Shown here piece by piece: positions 38,177 through 47,432 of a stretch of 64,000 nt of DNA (position 1 is the stretch's first letter; every line of letters begins with the position of its first letter). Below the pieces are notes generated by a model. The model did not search any database and was not told the origin of the DNA. It saw only the letters and a list, made by a program, of their open reading frames with translations. The stretch is from Desulfobacter vibrioformis DSM 8776 (GTDB lineage: Bacteria > Desulfobacterota > Desulfobacteria > Desulfobacterales > Desulfobacteraceae). Both the position numbers and the translations under genes were made by a program. The stretch spans positions 248,001 through 312,000 of the forward strand of contig NZ_JQKJ01000002.1 of NCBI RefSeq assembly GCF_000745975.1, given 5' to 3'.

Positions 38177-40135
38177 TTAATTTTGATCCAGCAGTTCCCT
38201 GATCTTAAAAGCAAGGTGGCGCTGAAGAAAAGGCTTATTGAGGTAGCCGCGAATTCCCTTGGCCTCAGCCCGCTCCGGGTTGATCTTTTCACTATATCCT
38301 GTCGCAAGGATTATGGGTATTTCCGGCCTGATCTCAAGTATTTTACCAGCCAGGACATCACCCGTCATATCCGGCATCGTCATGTCCGTGATGACCAGAT
38401 CAAATCCATCCGGATCCTTTCTGAAAAACTCCAGAGCCGTCAGACTATCTGATACGCCCGTGACTGTGTAACCGAAAGCCTCAAGCTGCATCTGATTCAC
38501 CTCCACCAAAATCGGATCGTCATCCACAAAAAGAATCCGTTCATTGCCCCTCGGAAGGACGGTCAAAATTTCTTCGGGGCTTTTTTTTTCCAGGGGAGGG
38601 ACCACCGGAAAAAAAAGTTGGAACATGGTCTTTTTTCCCGGATCACTTTCCACGGTTATCCCCCCCTTAAGACCGGTTACGATGCCGTGAACAACAGCAA
38701 GCCCGAGACCTGTCCCCTCTCCCTTTGGCCGGGTCGTATAGTAGGGTTCAAAAATCCTGTGCAGGGTATCTTTTGGAATGCCGGATCCGGTGTCGCTAAC
38801 CTGTATTCTGATATACTGTCCCGGTTTCAGATAAACCAGACCCGCCGCAGGGGGATCGCTAAGTTCTACCTGTTTCAGGGAAACATCCAGAGTCCCGCCA
38901 CTCTGTTTCATGGCATGAAAGGCATTGGTGCAGATATTCATAATCACTTGATGAATCTGGGTGGGGTCGGCCAGGATCATGTCGCAATCCGGGGCGATAT
39001 CCTGTTTGATTTTAATTGTGCTGGGAAAGGACGAGCGCAAAAATTTCAGCACTTCTTTTGCGATAATCTGGACGTTAAGGGGTTTAAGTTCCCGGGTCTC
39101 CTTCCGGCAGAACATAAGAATCTGTGACACCAGATCCTTGGCCCGGCTGCTTGCCGCCAGGGCTTGCTCAAGCTTTCCACAGGTTTCACGGTCATTTTTA
39201 ATATGGAGCATGGCAAGCTGGGTATATCCGATGATGACAGAAAGGATATTGTTGAAATCATGGGCAATTCCGCCGGCCAGGGTCCCGATGGATTCCAGTT
39301 TATGGGCCTGCTGAAGTTGATCTTCAAGCACCTTTCTCTCCTTTTCAGAGGCCTTGCGCGCGCTGATATCCCTGATGATGGCAATCAAACAGCTTTCTTC
39401 ATCAATTGTTGCGGCATCCGAAGATACGGATACGTCAAATATTTCCCCGCAGGCCCTTATTGCCCTGCCTTCGAAATCCCTCACCGGCTTTTGGCTGCCC
39501 TGCAAATCAAACATGACCTCTTTTATTTGACTGTCCGCAAACAGGTTGAGTTCATCAAATCCCCTGCCAACGCATTTCTCTTTTGAATAGCCAAACATGA
39601 TTTCAAAGGATGGATTCAAGTCAATCATGCATCTGTCTGGCAATCGGATAAGACATGTGGCATCCGGGCTTGACAGGAACAATTTTGAAAAACGCTCTTT
39701 TTCGGCCTTTAATTGTTTTGTCTGAATATCGACAACCTGCTCAAGCGATTCCATATTTTTCCGGATAAGCAGACTGTTTTTTATTCGTACAATCACTTCG
39801 GCAAATGAAAAAGGTTTGGTGATAAAATCAGAACAGCCGGCCTTGAAGGCATCTTCTTTGTCCTGCAGGTCCGGGAGCATAGCTGTTATTATAACAGGGA
39901 TCGCTTTTGATATTTTTTCCCTTTTCAAAGACCGGCAGATCTTTATCCCGCTGCGTATTGACCGTTCGATATCAATCAGTACCAGATCCGGTCCGGCATG
40001 GTTAACCAATGTGGAGATATCATCCTTGGGTGATGCATGGAAAAGGCAATATCCCTGACCGGACAGGATTTCAGCCAGAAGTCCGGATTTCCGGTTATCT
40101 GATATGATAAAAATGGATTGAGCTGTCTGTGTCAT
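38177..40135 (-). CDS. Hybrid sensor histidine kinase (REC-PAS-HisKA-HATPase-REC)
   Basis: A 652-aa soluble kinase with no membrane segment. An N-terminal receiver (about 8-125), a PAS domain (about 150-265), HisKA with phospho-His in AHDFNNILSVIIGYTQLA, HATPase with DTGSGIPKDTLHRIFEPYYT and GTGLGLAVVHGIV, and a C-terminal receiver with Asp in LVITDMTMPDMTG are all seen. It starts in an ATGA overlap with the hemerythrin stop and precedes the sigma-54 regulator by 17 bases. The hemerythrin may feed it an oxygen or redox signal. Confidence 0.94.
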   Translation of the reverse strand: MTQTAQSIFIISDNRKSGLLAEILSGQGYCLFHASPKDDISTLVNHAGPDLVLIDIERSIRSGIKICRSLKREKISKAIPVIITAMLPDLQDKEDAFKAGCSDFITKPFSFAEVIVRIKNSLLIRKNMESLEQVVDIQTKQLKAEKERFSKLFLSSPDATCLIRLPDRCMIDLNPSFEIMFGYSKEKCVGRGFDELNLFADSQIKEVMFDLQGSQKPVRDFEGRAIRACGEIFDVSVSSDAATIDEESCLIAIIRDISARKASEKERKVLEDQLQQAHKLESIGTLAGGIAHDFNNILSVIIGYTQLAMLHIKNDRETCGKLEQALAASSRAKDLVSQILMFCRKETRELKPLNVQIIAKEVLKFLRSSFPSTIKIKQDIAPDCDMILADPTQIHQVIMNICTNAFHAMKQSGGTLDVSLKQVELSDPPAAGLVYLKPGQYIRIQVSDTGSGIPKDTLHRIFEPYYTTRPKGEGTGLGLAVVHGIVTGLKGGITVESDPGKKTMFQLFFPVVPPLEKKSPEEILTVLPRGNERILFVDDDPILVEVNQMQLEAFGYTVTGVSDSLTALEFFRKDPDGFDLVITDMTMPDMTGDVLAGKILEIRPEIPIILATGYSEKINPERAEAKGIRGYLNKPFLQRHLAFKIRELLDQN

Positions 40136-40551
40136 CTCTTCGGGTTGGACGTTTCACACATAAATTGACCGAACAGACGGTCTTCTTCCAATGTGTGCCG
40201 GGTAAACCAGTCTATGAGGAATCTTATTATCTCTTTTTCGGATTCCCGGGACAACCTGTAATAGTTTATTCTGTCGTTCAGATTGCTCAGAAGATACCGG
40301 TGAAGAAGTTTATGCGCCTTAAGGCCGGGAAAACCGGTTTTCATCATTAAATTTTCTTCGCTCGTGAAATGGAACGCGGCATAAAGGCACAACTCTTCAA
40401 GAAAACGGTGTTTATAAGCGGTGTCATCTGATATCTTCAGCTCATCAATGAGCCGGTTGATCAGGAAGACAAAATACTCATGCTGCAGATCAACGTCATC
40501 AATGCCGATCTTGAAATCGTTTGTCCAGATGATTTTTTGAGTCTGATCCAT
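40132..40551 (-). CDS. Bacteriohemerythrin
   Basis: A 139-aa single-domain hemerythrin, a four-helix bundle with a diiron O2-binding site. The ligand set is complete: H in VDLQHEYF, H and E in FHFTSEENLM, HKLLH, and H plus D in RHTLEEDRLF. It could store, deliver or sense oxygen in an anaerobe. The stop overlaps the kinase start by 4 bases, which ties it to the two-component pair downstream. Confidence 0.93.
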   Translation of the reverse strand: MDQTQKIIWTNDFKIGIDDVDLQHEYFVFLINRLIDELKISDDTAYKHRFLEELCLYAAFHFTSEENLMMKTGFPGLKAHKLLHRYLLSNLNDRINYYRLSRESEKEIIRFLIDWFTRHTLEEDRLFGQFMCETSNPKR

Positions 40552-40637
40552 CGGTTTATTTCCATCTCCCCGGCAAAATCCCTAATCAAGCGGGATATAA
40601 ATGGTCTGATTCTGTTCGGCAAGAATCACATAAGTTG

Positions 40638-40643
40638 AGTATA
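40638..40643 (-). promoter_or_regulatory. Possible extended -10 promoter of the hemerythrin operon
   Basis: TGCTATACT on the minus strand is an extended -10 element about 90 bases before the hemerythrin ATG. The -35 position is poor. Confidence 0.35.
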
Positions 40644-40718
40644 GCAAAAACATCCTGGGAGTTACAGGCAGGTAAATCCTTTTTTGCAAACAAGGAATAG
40701 CAAAGAATGAAAAGATAA

Positions 40719-41867
40719 TCAATACGGCATTATGGCACGCAACCGGTCAACAATTCCCACCAGCGCGCCTGTTTTAAAATGGATGGCGTTGGCCGGACAG
40801 ACCTCCTGGCAGCAATAACAGCGGATACAGGTCAGATGATCAATGACGGCCCGGAGCGGCTCAACCAGCCGAAGACTTCCCGGCGGACAGACCGTTGCGC
40901 ATTTGCCGCAGCCCCGGCACAGCTCAGGGTTCTGGACAGGACGGGAGGTCAGGTGTCTGCGAATCAGTCCGGAAAGGAAACCCGGCACCGGCATGGCCGA
41001 TTCCAGCACCGGCAATTGAAACTCTTTTGGGATTAGCCCGTTGGGGTCGTCACCAACCATCTGCGTATCAGAACCATCGGATTTGGCAAGGCCCCTGCGG
41101 ACAGCCGCACCATATAAAGGAAAACTTGCCGGATGAGCGCCCAGCAAAGGCGCCAGGGCCAGATCCATGGCCAAAGGATCACAGGAGGCCGCCAGAAAAC
41201 CTAAATGGCAGGGTGTGCCGTTATTGGGTCCCCGGCCTTGCATACCCCAGACAGCGTCAAGGATGGTCAGGGCCGGTTTGACCGTACGGCAGATATCCAG
41301 CAAAAGATCGGCAAACATGATCCGGTTAGCGCCTGCGTGCATATGCCACTGGCTTTTCCGCGGGCCGACCACGGTACCGAAAAGATTTTTAACCCCCATG
41401 GTTAAAAGCATCATGCAATGGGTTTTCAGCTTGGGCAGATTGATGACCACATCAGCCGTCAGTGCGGTCTCTTCCAGTTCCAGGGCATGGTATATTGAGC
41501 CCTGGGGCGTTCTGGCCAGGATTGGCCGGCAAAATTCAATCAGCTCTGCCCCAAGCTCGGTAGCCACTTCCTTCATCCCGTTAACCCGGGAAATACGGGA
41601 CACCTTGTCAATGGCCGGACTGTCTCCGATGATGATCCGCCCCCCGGCCTTTAACACCAGTTTTCCCACGGCACGCACCACGGCAGGATCTGTGGTCACC
41701 CGCTGTTCCAAAGGTGCGGCACTGAGCATATTGGGTTTGAGCAGCACACGCTGCCCCGGGCGGACAAACCTTTCCATGCCCCCGCACAACGCCACGGCCC
41801 GGTCCACTGCAGATGCCACATTTGCCGCATCATAATCCGGGCATGCACAAAGCGCCACGTCAGTCAT
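40719..41867 (-). CDS. DUF362 protein with 2x[4Fe-4S] ferredoxin domain
   Basis: A 382-aa cytoplasmic protein: an N-terminal DUF362 domain (about 1-290) and a C-terminal ferredoxin domain with CRGCGKCATVCPPGS and CIRCYCCQEVCPA, enough for two 4Fe-4S clusters. DUF362 proteins are common in anaerobes and have no settled function. The ATG at 41867 is chosen because AGGGG lies 7 nt before it; an upstream in-frame ATG at 41882 has no such site. It overlaps the end of the RND pump gene by 8 bases, so it is coupled to the efflux operon. Confidence 0.88.
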   Translation of the reverse strand: MTDVALCACPDYDAANVASAVDRAVALCGGMERFVRPGQRVLLKPNMLSAAPLEQRVTTDPAVVRAVGKLVLKAGGRIIIGDSPAIDKVSRISRVNGMKEVATELGAELIEFCRPILARTPQGSIYHALELEETALTADVVINLPKLKTHCMMLLTMGVKNLFGTVVGPRKSQWHMHAGANRIMFADLLLDICRTVKPALTILDAVWGMQGRGPNNGTPCHLGFLAASCDPLAMDLALAPLLGAHPASFPLYGAAVRRGLAKSDGSDTQMVGDDPNGLIPKEFQLPVLESAMPVPGFLSGLIRRHLTSRPVQNPELCRGCGKCATVCPPGSLRLVEPLRAVIDHLTCIRCYCCQEVCPANAIHFKTGALVGIVDRLRAIMPY

Positions 41868-44800
41868 GACGTCGCCCCTCATGTTTAAAGAGCCCTATGA
41901 TGTCCTCCAATATCAGGTAAAGGCAAGGCACAAGCCCCAGGGTAATCAGCGTGGCAAAAAAAATACCGAATCCAAGGGAGATAGCCATGGGAATAAGAAA
42001 TCTTGCCTGGCGCGAAGTTTCCATGATAATCGGTGCCAATCCCCCGCAGGTGGTTAACGTCGTCAAGAGAATGGGCCTGAACCGCTGTATCCCGGCGGCC
42101 CTGACTGCGGCCGTCACAGGCATGCCGCCACGCACCAGCCGGTTGGAAAAATCAATGAGCACCAAAGAGTCATTGACCACCACACCGGACATGGCCACAA
42201 GGCCGAACAGACTCATAACAGAGAGGGAATACCCCATGATAATATGGCCGGCCACAGCCCCGATCATGCCAAAGGGAATGCAGAGCATGATGATCAACGG
42301 CTGAAAATAGCTTTTAAAGGGAATAGCCAGAAGCGCAAACACACAAAATAACGCCAGAGCCAGACCTTTAACCAAGGCAGTCACGCTCTCCTTGATATCT
42401 TCCTGTTTACCCTTGAACCCGTAAGACAAACCCGGATACCGGCTCACAAGGGACGGCAGGATCTCCTGGTTCATGTCCCGGATAATATTGTCAGACAACG
42501 ACTGAGGGTTAACATTGGCCGTAACCTGGATTTCACGCCGTCCGTTGGTCCGGCTGATCACGGTATAGGCACGGCCCTTGACGGTTTCAATGGCATCCCG
42601 AAGCATAATCTCCCCATTGGGGGCATTGAGCACATAATTTTCAAATGCGGTTTCGGAAATGCGTTCTTCTCCGGCCAGACGCACCCTTACCGTGACCTCA
42701 TTTCTTCCCCGCTGGTTTTTCACTGCCTCAACGCCCTGGTAGGCATTTCGAATTTTGCCGGCAATGGTTTTCGGGGTTAGCCCCATGCGATGGCCGGCAG
42801 GGGTCAAGGTGATATCGAACTGCCGTTTTCCCTGGGCAGATCCGTCATCAATGTCCGAAACCATAGGGTACTCAGCCAGATGCAGGGCAAGATCCTCACC
42901 GGCCCGGTTCAGAATATCCGTATTCCGGTGACTCAGGGAAATGGTCAGACTTTTGCCGGAACCGGGACCGCCCCGGTTGGCTTCAAAGGTAATGGTCTCA
43001 ACGCCTGGGACCTGACCGGTTTTTTCCCGCCAGATCCGGGTCACTTCGGAGGTGGATACCGGGCGCACCTCGGGATCTGTCAGGTAGATCCTCACCCGGA
43101 TACGGTTCTCACTGACCTGGGAAAAAATCCCTGTGGACAAATCCTGGTTTCCATTTTCATCCACGGTTTTCTCCGCCGATGCCACCAGGCGGGTTTCCAT
43201 TTCCCGCACCCTGCTTTCAGGCGTACCATAGGGCAGATAAACCTCACAAAAGGCGTAATCGGATTCCACCTTGGGAAACAGGACCATGCCCATCTTCCCG
43301 GACTTCACATATCCGAAGGTGACCAGTAACAAGGCAAGCCCCAGGGCAAAGACGGTATACCGCCAGGCAAGCAGTACAGACAGAAGCCTGCCATACACGG
43401 ATTTGACCATGGTTTCAAATTTTTCAGAAAATCTGGCCTGCCACGCTTCAAGAACATTCAAGGGGAAAAACAAGGGGCGGCTGGGGTGGCTTAAATGGGC
43501 CGGCAGGATCAACAGGCTTTCGATCAAAGAGACACCAAACACCGCCACCACCACCAGGGGCATGGTTTTAAACACCTTCCCCATTACGCCCGGGATGTAC
43601 ATGATGGGTATAAAGGTAACCATATTGGTGATCACGGAAAAAAACACGGGAACAGCAATGCTTTTTGCCCCCTGGACGGATGCCTCCAGAAACCCCATGC
43701 CCTGGCGCCGGCAATGATAGATATTTTCCCCCACCACCACGGCATCGTCCACCACAATGCCCAAGGTAACGATAAAGGCAAACATACTTACCATATTGAT
43801 GGTAAAATTGGCTGCAGACAAAAAGATAAAAGACCCTAGAAATGAAATGGGGATGCCCAGGCTGACCCAGAAAGCCAGCCGGATTTCAAGGAACAGGGCA
43901 AGGCACAAAAAGACCAGGGCAAGTCCCATATAGGCGTTGTTCAACAAAAGATCCGCCCTTTGGACAAAGATTTTGGACAGGTCCCTGACAATGCTTAAAT
44001 GAATCCCCCCGGGCAGGTCTGCATTAATGGATTTCAGCATCTTTTTGGTGGCCTCAGCCACCTTGGTCGGGGTCTGTTTTCCCACCCGGTAAACCGCAAT
44101 GGTAACGGCCCGTTTGCCGTTAAATGAGGCCCAGGCATTCGAATCCTCAAACCCTTCGCTGACAGCGGCAATGTCAGATAACACCAGCTGGGACCCGTCC
44201 TCCCGGGTGAGAATGGGCAGTTTTGCATATTGCAGGGCATAATCTTTCCTGGATTTGATGCGCAGCAGGATATCTCCCCCCCCGGATTTGATGGCACCGC
44301 CGCCCAGTTCCACCGAAGCTGTGGAAACGGCATCCGCCACATCGGACAGGGTCATGCCGTAGCGCCGCAGGGTGTTGGTGGAGATCTCCACCAGGATCTC
44401 CCGCTCCCTGACGCCTTCCAGTTCCACCTGGGTGATCTCCGGATCAGACAAAAACCTGTCCCTGATCTCGTCGGCAAGATCCCGCATGGTGGTCTCCGGG
44501 GCATCGCCGTAAAGGGCCAGGCGCACCACTTCCCGCTGCCTGGAGGTGATGGCGATCACCGGATCTTCAGCCTCATCTGGAAAGGTGTCAATCCGGTCCA
44601 CCTCACTTTTGATCTCCTGCCACAACCGGGTGACATCAGCCCCCTCCAGGGCTTCTATGGTGATTGATGCACTGCCTTCGGAAGCCTCGGATGTAATTTC
44701 ATCAATGCCTTCAAGATCCCGCACCGCCTCTTCCACGGCCAGGATAATGCCTGATTCCACCTCTTCCGGACTGGCACCGGGATAGGCTATTGAAATACTC

Positions 44801-44982
44801 ACCGAATCCAGGGTAAACTCGGGGAACACTTCCTGCTTGATGTTCACCCCCATGAAAAGGCCGCCCACAAGGAAAACCGCCATGAGCAGATTGGCTGCCA
44901 CGGTGTTGCCGGCCATCCAGGCGATGGCGCCTCTTGGAGCGTGCCCTGCAGAACCGGGAAGGCCCGGGTTGTTTTCAGACAT
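41860..44982 (-). CDS. RND-family efflux transporter (AcrB-like inner-membrane pump)
   Basis: A 1040-aa pump with the RND layout: TM1 (ANLLMAVFLVGGLFMGV), a large periplasmic domain, a block of TMs with FIVTLGIVVDDAVVVGEN (proton-relay Asp pair), a second periplasmic domain and a final TM block (GVVVNDSLVLIDF). It exports hydrophobic or amphiphilic compounds with the adaptor encoded just upstream. The start overlaps the adaptor stop (TAATG). The outer-membrane factor in this operon is broken, so the pump must borrow one. Confidence 0.93.
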   Translation of the reverse strand: MSENNPGLPGSAGHAPRGAIAWMAGNTVAANLLMAVFLVGGLFMGVNIKQEVFPEFTLDSVSISIAYPGASPEEVESGIILAVEEAVRDLEGIDEITSEASEGSASITIEALEGADVTRLWQEIKSEVDRIDTFPDEAEDPVIAITSRQREVVRLALYGDAPETTMRDLADEIRDRFLSDPEITQVELEGVREREILVEISTNTLRRYGMTLSDVADAVSTASVELGGGAIKSGGGDILLRIKSRKDYALQYAKLPILTREDGSQLVLSDIAAVSEGFEDSNAWASFNGKRAVTIAVYRVGKQTPTKVAEATKKMLKSINADLPGGIHLSIVRDLSKIFVQRADLLLNNAYMGLALVFLCLALFLEIRLAFWVSLGIPISFLGSFIFLSAANFTINMVSMFAFIVTLGIVVDDAVVVGENIYHCRRQGMGFLEASVQGAKSIAVPVFFSVITNMVTFIPIMYIPGVMGKVFKTMPLVVVAVFGVSLIESLLILPAHLSHPSRPLFFPLNVLEAWQARFSEKFETMVKSVYGRLLSVLLAWRYTVFALGLALLLVTFGYVKSGKMGMVLFPKVESDYAFCEVYLPYGTPESRVREMETRLVASAEKTVDENGNQDLSTGIFSQVSENRIRVRIYLTDPEVRPVSTSEVTRIWREKTGQVPGVETITFEANRGGPGSGKSLTISLSHRNTDILNRAGEDLALHLAEYPMVSDIDDGSAQGKRQFDITLTPAGHRMGLTPKTIAGKIRNAYQGVEAVKNQRGRNEVTVRVRLAGEERISETAFENYVLNAPNGEIMLRDAIETVKGRAYTVISRTNGRREIQVTANVNPQSLSDNIIRDMNQEILPSLVSRYPGLSYGFKGKQEDIKESVTALVKGLALALFCVFALLAIPFKSYFQPLIIMLCIPFGMIGAVAGHIIMGYSLSVMSLFGLVAMSGVVVNDSLVLIDFSNRLVRGGMPVTAAVRAAGIQRFRPILLTTLTTCGGLAPIIMETSRQARFLIPMAISLGFGIFFATLITLGLVPCLYLILEDIIGLFKHEGRRHD

Positions 44983-46166
44983 TATTGGCTCTCCCCTGAA
45001 GCAAGGGTCAGGGCCATGCCCGGAACAGGGGCGGAAAGATCAGAACAGATCACAAGATCACCAGGGGAAAGTCCGGACTGGATGAACACCCGGTCGTTTT
45101 CAATCCACACAGGGGCCACCTTGCGGATCTCCAGGACCCCGTCATGATATATCCATAAACTGGAATTCTCCCGGACCAGGGCCCGGGGCAGGGAAAACAC
45201 ATTGTCAAAGGACTGGCCTTCAATGACCGCTTCCACATGATCATCCAGCAGCATGGCCGGACGCCCCTTGGCAGGCCCGAGGCCCAAAGGATCATCCACC
45301 CGGATAATGACGCCTGCCATGCGGCTTTGCTCGGTTACCGCTCCCGTGGTCCGCACCACACGCCCCTCCCATTCCCGGCCGGCATAAAGGGAGCGGATAC
45401 GCACAGGACTCCCGCTGGTTTCATGGATCCGTATCCGGTCCAGGCGGTCCAGGGGCACCTGGACTTTTACCTGGTAGCAGGTCACGTCCACCAGGGTGGC
45501 AAGGCCTCCCTGGGCTGCGGTCATGGCACCGGCATCCACCTCTTTGGATAACACCAGGGCATGGAAGGGGACAATTATCCGGGTTCGTTCCAGGTCCAGG
45601 CGCGCGGTTTCAAGATCGCTTTCAGCACTTGCCACGGCAGCCCTGGCCTGCTCAAGCTGGGGTTTTCTCAACACCAGGCTGGTCTCTCGGAGCCCGTTGG
45701 GCGACATGGCGGCCATGAGCTTGAGCTCTTCGCGTGCAATCTGCTGCTGGCCCTTTTCAATTTCAAAATCAGCCTGGGCATGGGCCAATGCGCTTTGGGC
45801 CTTGCTCACGGCCAGCTTATAGTCAGCCGGATCAATCCGGACCATGGTTTCTCCCTTGGGGATTAATCCCCCCTGGACAAATTCCGGGGCCACCTGGATA
45901 ACCGTTCCAGCCACCTGGGATTTAATCACCACTTCCCGGTCCGGCTGAACCGTACCCATGACCCGGATCAGGGCTGTGACCCGTCCGGGATTCACTTTCA
46001 TGATATCCACCACCGGGGCTGTTTTTTCAGCGGGTTTGCGTTTGAATGCCACTGTTTTTGATTTATAGTGCCAAAAGCCTGCAATCCCGGCGGCAATCAG
46101 GCAGACAGGCAAAATAATTTTCAAAAGGGTTACACCCGGGAATCTGTGTGAAGCAGTCTGATTCAT
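44982..46166 (-). CDS. RND efflux periplasmic adaptor (membrane fusion protein)
   Basis: A 394-aa HlyD/AcrA-type adaptor. An N-terminal membrane anchor (LLKIILPVCLIAAGIAGFW) is followed by a lipoyl half-motif, a long coiled-coil hairpin (about 115-200, KAQSALAHAQADFEIEKGQQ), beta-barrel and membrane-proximal domains. It links the pump to an outer-membrane channel. The ATG is 3 bases past the end of the outer-membrane-factor remnant, so the original order was channel, adaptor, pump. Confidence 0.92.
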   Translation of the reverse strand: MNQTASHRFPGVTLLKIILPVCLIAAGIAGFWHYKSKTVAFKRKPAEKTAPVVDIMKVNPGRVTALIRVMGTVQPDREVVIKSQVAGTVIQVAPEFVQGGLIPKGETMVRIDPADYKLAVSKAQSALAHAQADFEIEKGQQQIAREELKLMAAMSPNGLRETSLVLRKPQLEQARAAVASAESDLETARLDLERTRIIVPFHALVLSKEVDAGAMTAAQGGLATLVDVTCYQVKVQVPLDRLDRIRIHETSGSPVRIRSLYAGREWEGRVVRTTGAVTEQSRMAGVIIRVDDPLGLGPAKGRPAMLLDDHVEAVIEGQSFDNVFSLPRALVRENSSLWIYHDGVLEIRKVAPVWIENDRVFIQSGLSPGDLVICSDLSAPVPGMALTLASGESQ

Positions 46167-46169
46167 AAC

Positions 46170-46522
46170 TCACTTGGCTCCGACATTATTATCGTGGGCC
46201 GGGGTGGCTTTGAAAAAAGAACCCCGCCAGCCGGTTACTTTGTAAAGTGCAATCCGTTCTTTGACATAGGTTGCCTGCTTGATGACCAGCTGGCGCTCCA
46301 GGCTTTCCATGGAGGCCCAGGCCCCAAAATAGTTCTGGTAATGGCTCTGGCCGTATAGGGTTTCACTACCGATCGGTGGGTGTCGTCAATCACAGCGTTA
46401 TGAACATAAGCATCAGGAATTTCAACGGGAAGCACAGCCCCAGGTTCAGGGGATATCAGCCGGCAGCCGGCAATGGAAGAACCCGAAATCACTACAGCCG
46501 CAATAAAAGCATAACGCATCAT
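46170..46522 (-). pseudogene. Remnant of a NodT/TolC-type outer-membrane efflux lipoprotein
   Basis: The 5' part reads as a normal start: MMRYAFIAAVVISGSSIAGC is a lipoprotein signal with lipobox, then RLISPEPGAVLPVEIPDAY. After about residue 50 (near 46370) the matching frame is lost. A different frame then gives YFGAWASMESLERQLVIKQA and, soon after, YVKERIALYKVTGW, the standard C-terminal end of an outer-membrane factor, with a TGA at 46172-46170. About 115 codons remain out of roughly 450-500, so the middle was deleted with a frameshift. Confidence 0.8.
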
Positions 46523-46574
46523 CTCACAACCCAATGTCGTTAACTTAGGAATTATTGGCAGACAGGCACAGGCA

Positions 46575-46644
46575 TATATAAAATAAGCGCCAAAGGCGCT
46601 TCGCCCTCTTGTTTCTTATTTCCAGTCTCTAGTTTCTTGTCTAC
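46575..46644 (-). terminator. Dispersed repeat copy C with terminator hairpin after the pnp operon
   Basis: On the minus strand it reads GACAAGAAACTAGAGACTGG, then a continuation shared with copy A, then the hairpin GCGCC-TTT-GGCGC (46599-46587) and TTATTTTATATA. It overlaps the stop codon of the MBL hydrolase gene, so it likely ends that transcript. Copy A (11575) lacks a 22-base internal segment. Confidence 0.65.
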
Positions 46645-47432
46645 AGCCAGATCATTTCACCGGGTTGGTCCGGTCCTGCAACATACAGTGCTGTGGACAA
46701 GGGGTCAAGATTTTTAGACATCTCCGTGGCGGCTTTTTCCGGGCGATTATTTTCCTCGCTTAAATGGGCCAGAATCACATGGTCAAGATCCTTGTGAAAG
46801 ACCTGGGCCACCAGATCCCTTGCATCCTGGTTGGAAAGATGGCCGGTTCTGGACTGAATCCGCTGCTTCAAATGCCAGGGATATGGGCCGGCCATGAGCA
46901 TGTCAGGGTCATGGTTGGCTTCGATATACAGCGCATTGGAATGGCTTAAATGGGTGCGGACAAGGTTGGTGACCACACCAAGATCAGTGGCAATACCTAT
47001 TTTTTTTGCACCGTGGGTCAATGTAAGACCTGCAGGGTCGCAGGCATCGTGGGAAATAGAAAAAGGATTGACGGTTAGAGAACCGATCTCAAAGGCGTCG
47101 CCGCATTCAAAAAAAGTAACCTGGTCAATGGCACCAAGATTCTTGCAGGCGGCAAAGGTATCCCGGGTGGCATAGACAGGGATATTGAACCTTCGGCTCA
47201 GTATCCCTGCCCCTTTGATGTGATCGGTGTGTTCGTGGGTGATGATGATGGCTTTCAGGGATTGGGGGGCGACCCCCACGGACGCCATACGGCGCTGGAT
47301 CTCTATACCTGAAAGCCCGGCATCAACAAGTACGGCGGTATCCGGCGCGGATACGAATATAGCGTTCCCTTTGCTGCCGCTGGCAAGGGGACACAGGCAG
47401 AATGAACTATTCTTCTTTAGCGGCTTCTGCAT
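46641..47432 (-). CDS. MBL-fold metallohydrolase (YycJ/WalJ-like)
   Basis: A 263-aa metallo-beta-lactamase-fold hydrolase. [12 protein letters not shown] near the start and the metal motif [10 protein letters not shown] (HxHxDH) are typical of the YycJ/WalJ group, which includes predicted DNA exonucleases. I start it at ATG 47432, inside the last codons of pnp (26-base overlap); a longer frame from a TTG at 47486 adds residues not expected in the family. It is the last gene of the rimP-pnp transcript. Confidence 0.88.
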   Translation of the reverse strand: MQKPLKKNSSFCLCPLASGSKGNAIFVSAPDTAVLVDAGLSGIEIQRRMASVGVAPQSLKAIIITHEHTDHIKGAGILSRRFNIPVYATRDTFAACKNLGAIDQVTFFECGDAFEIGSLTVNPFSISHDACDPAGLTLTHGAKKIGIATDLGVVTNLVRTHLSHSNALYIEANHDPDMLMAGPYPWHLKQRIQSRTGHLSNQDARDLVAQVFHKDLDHVILAHLSEENNRPEKAATEMSKNLDPLSTALYVAGPDQPGEMIWL

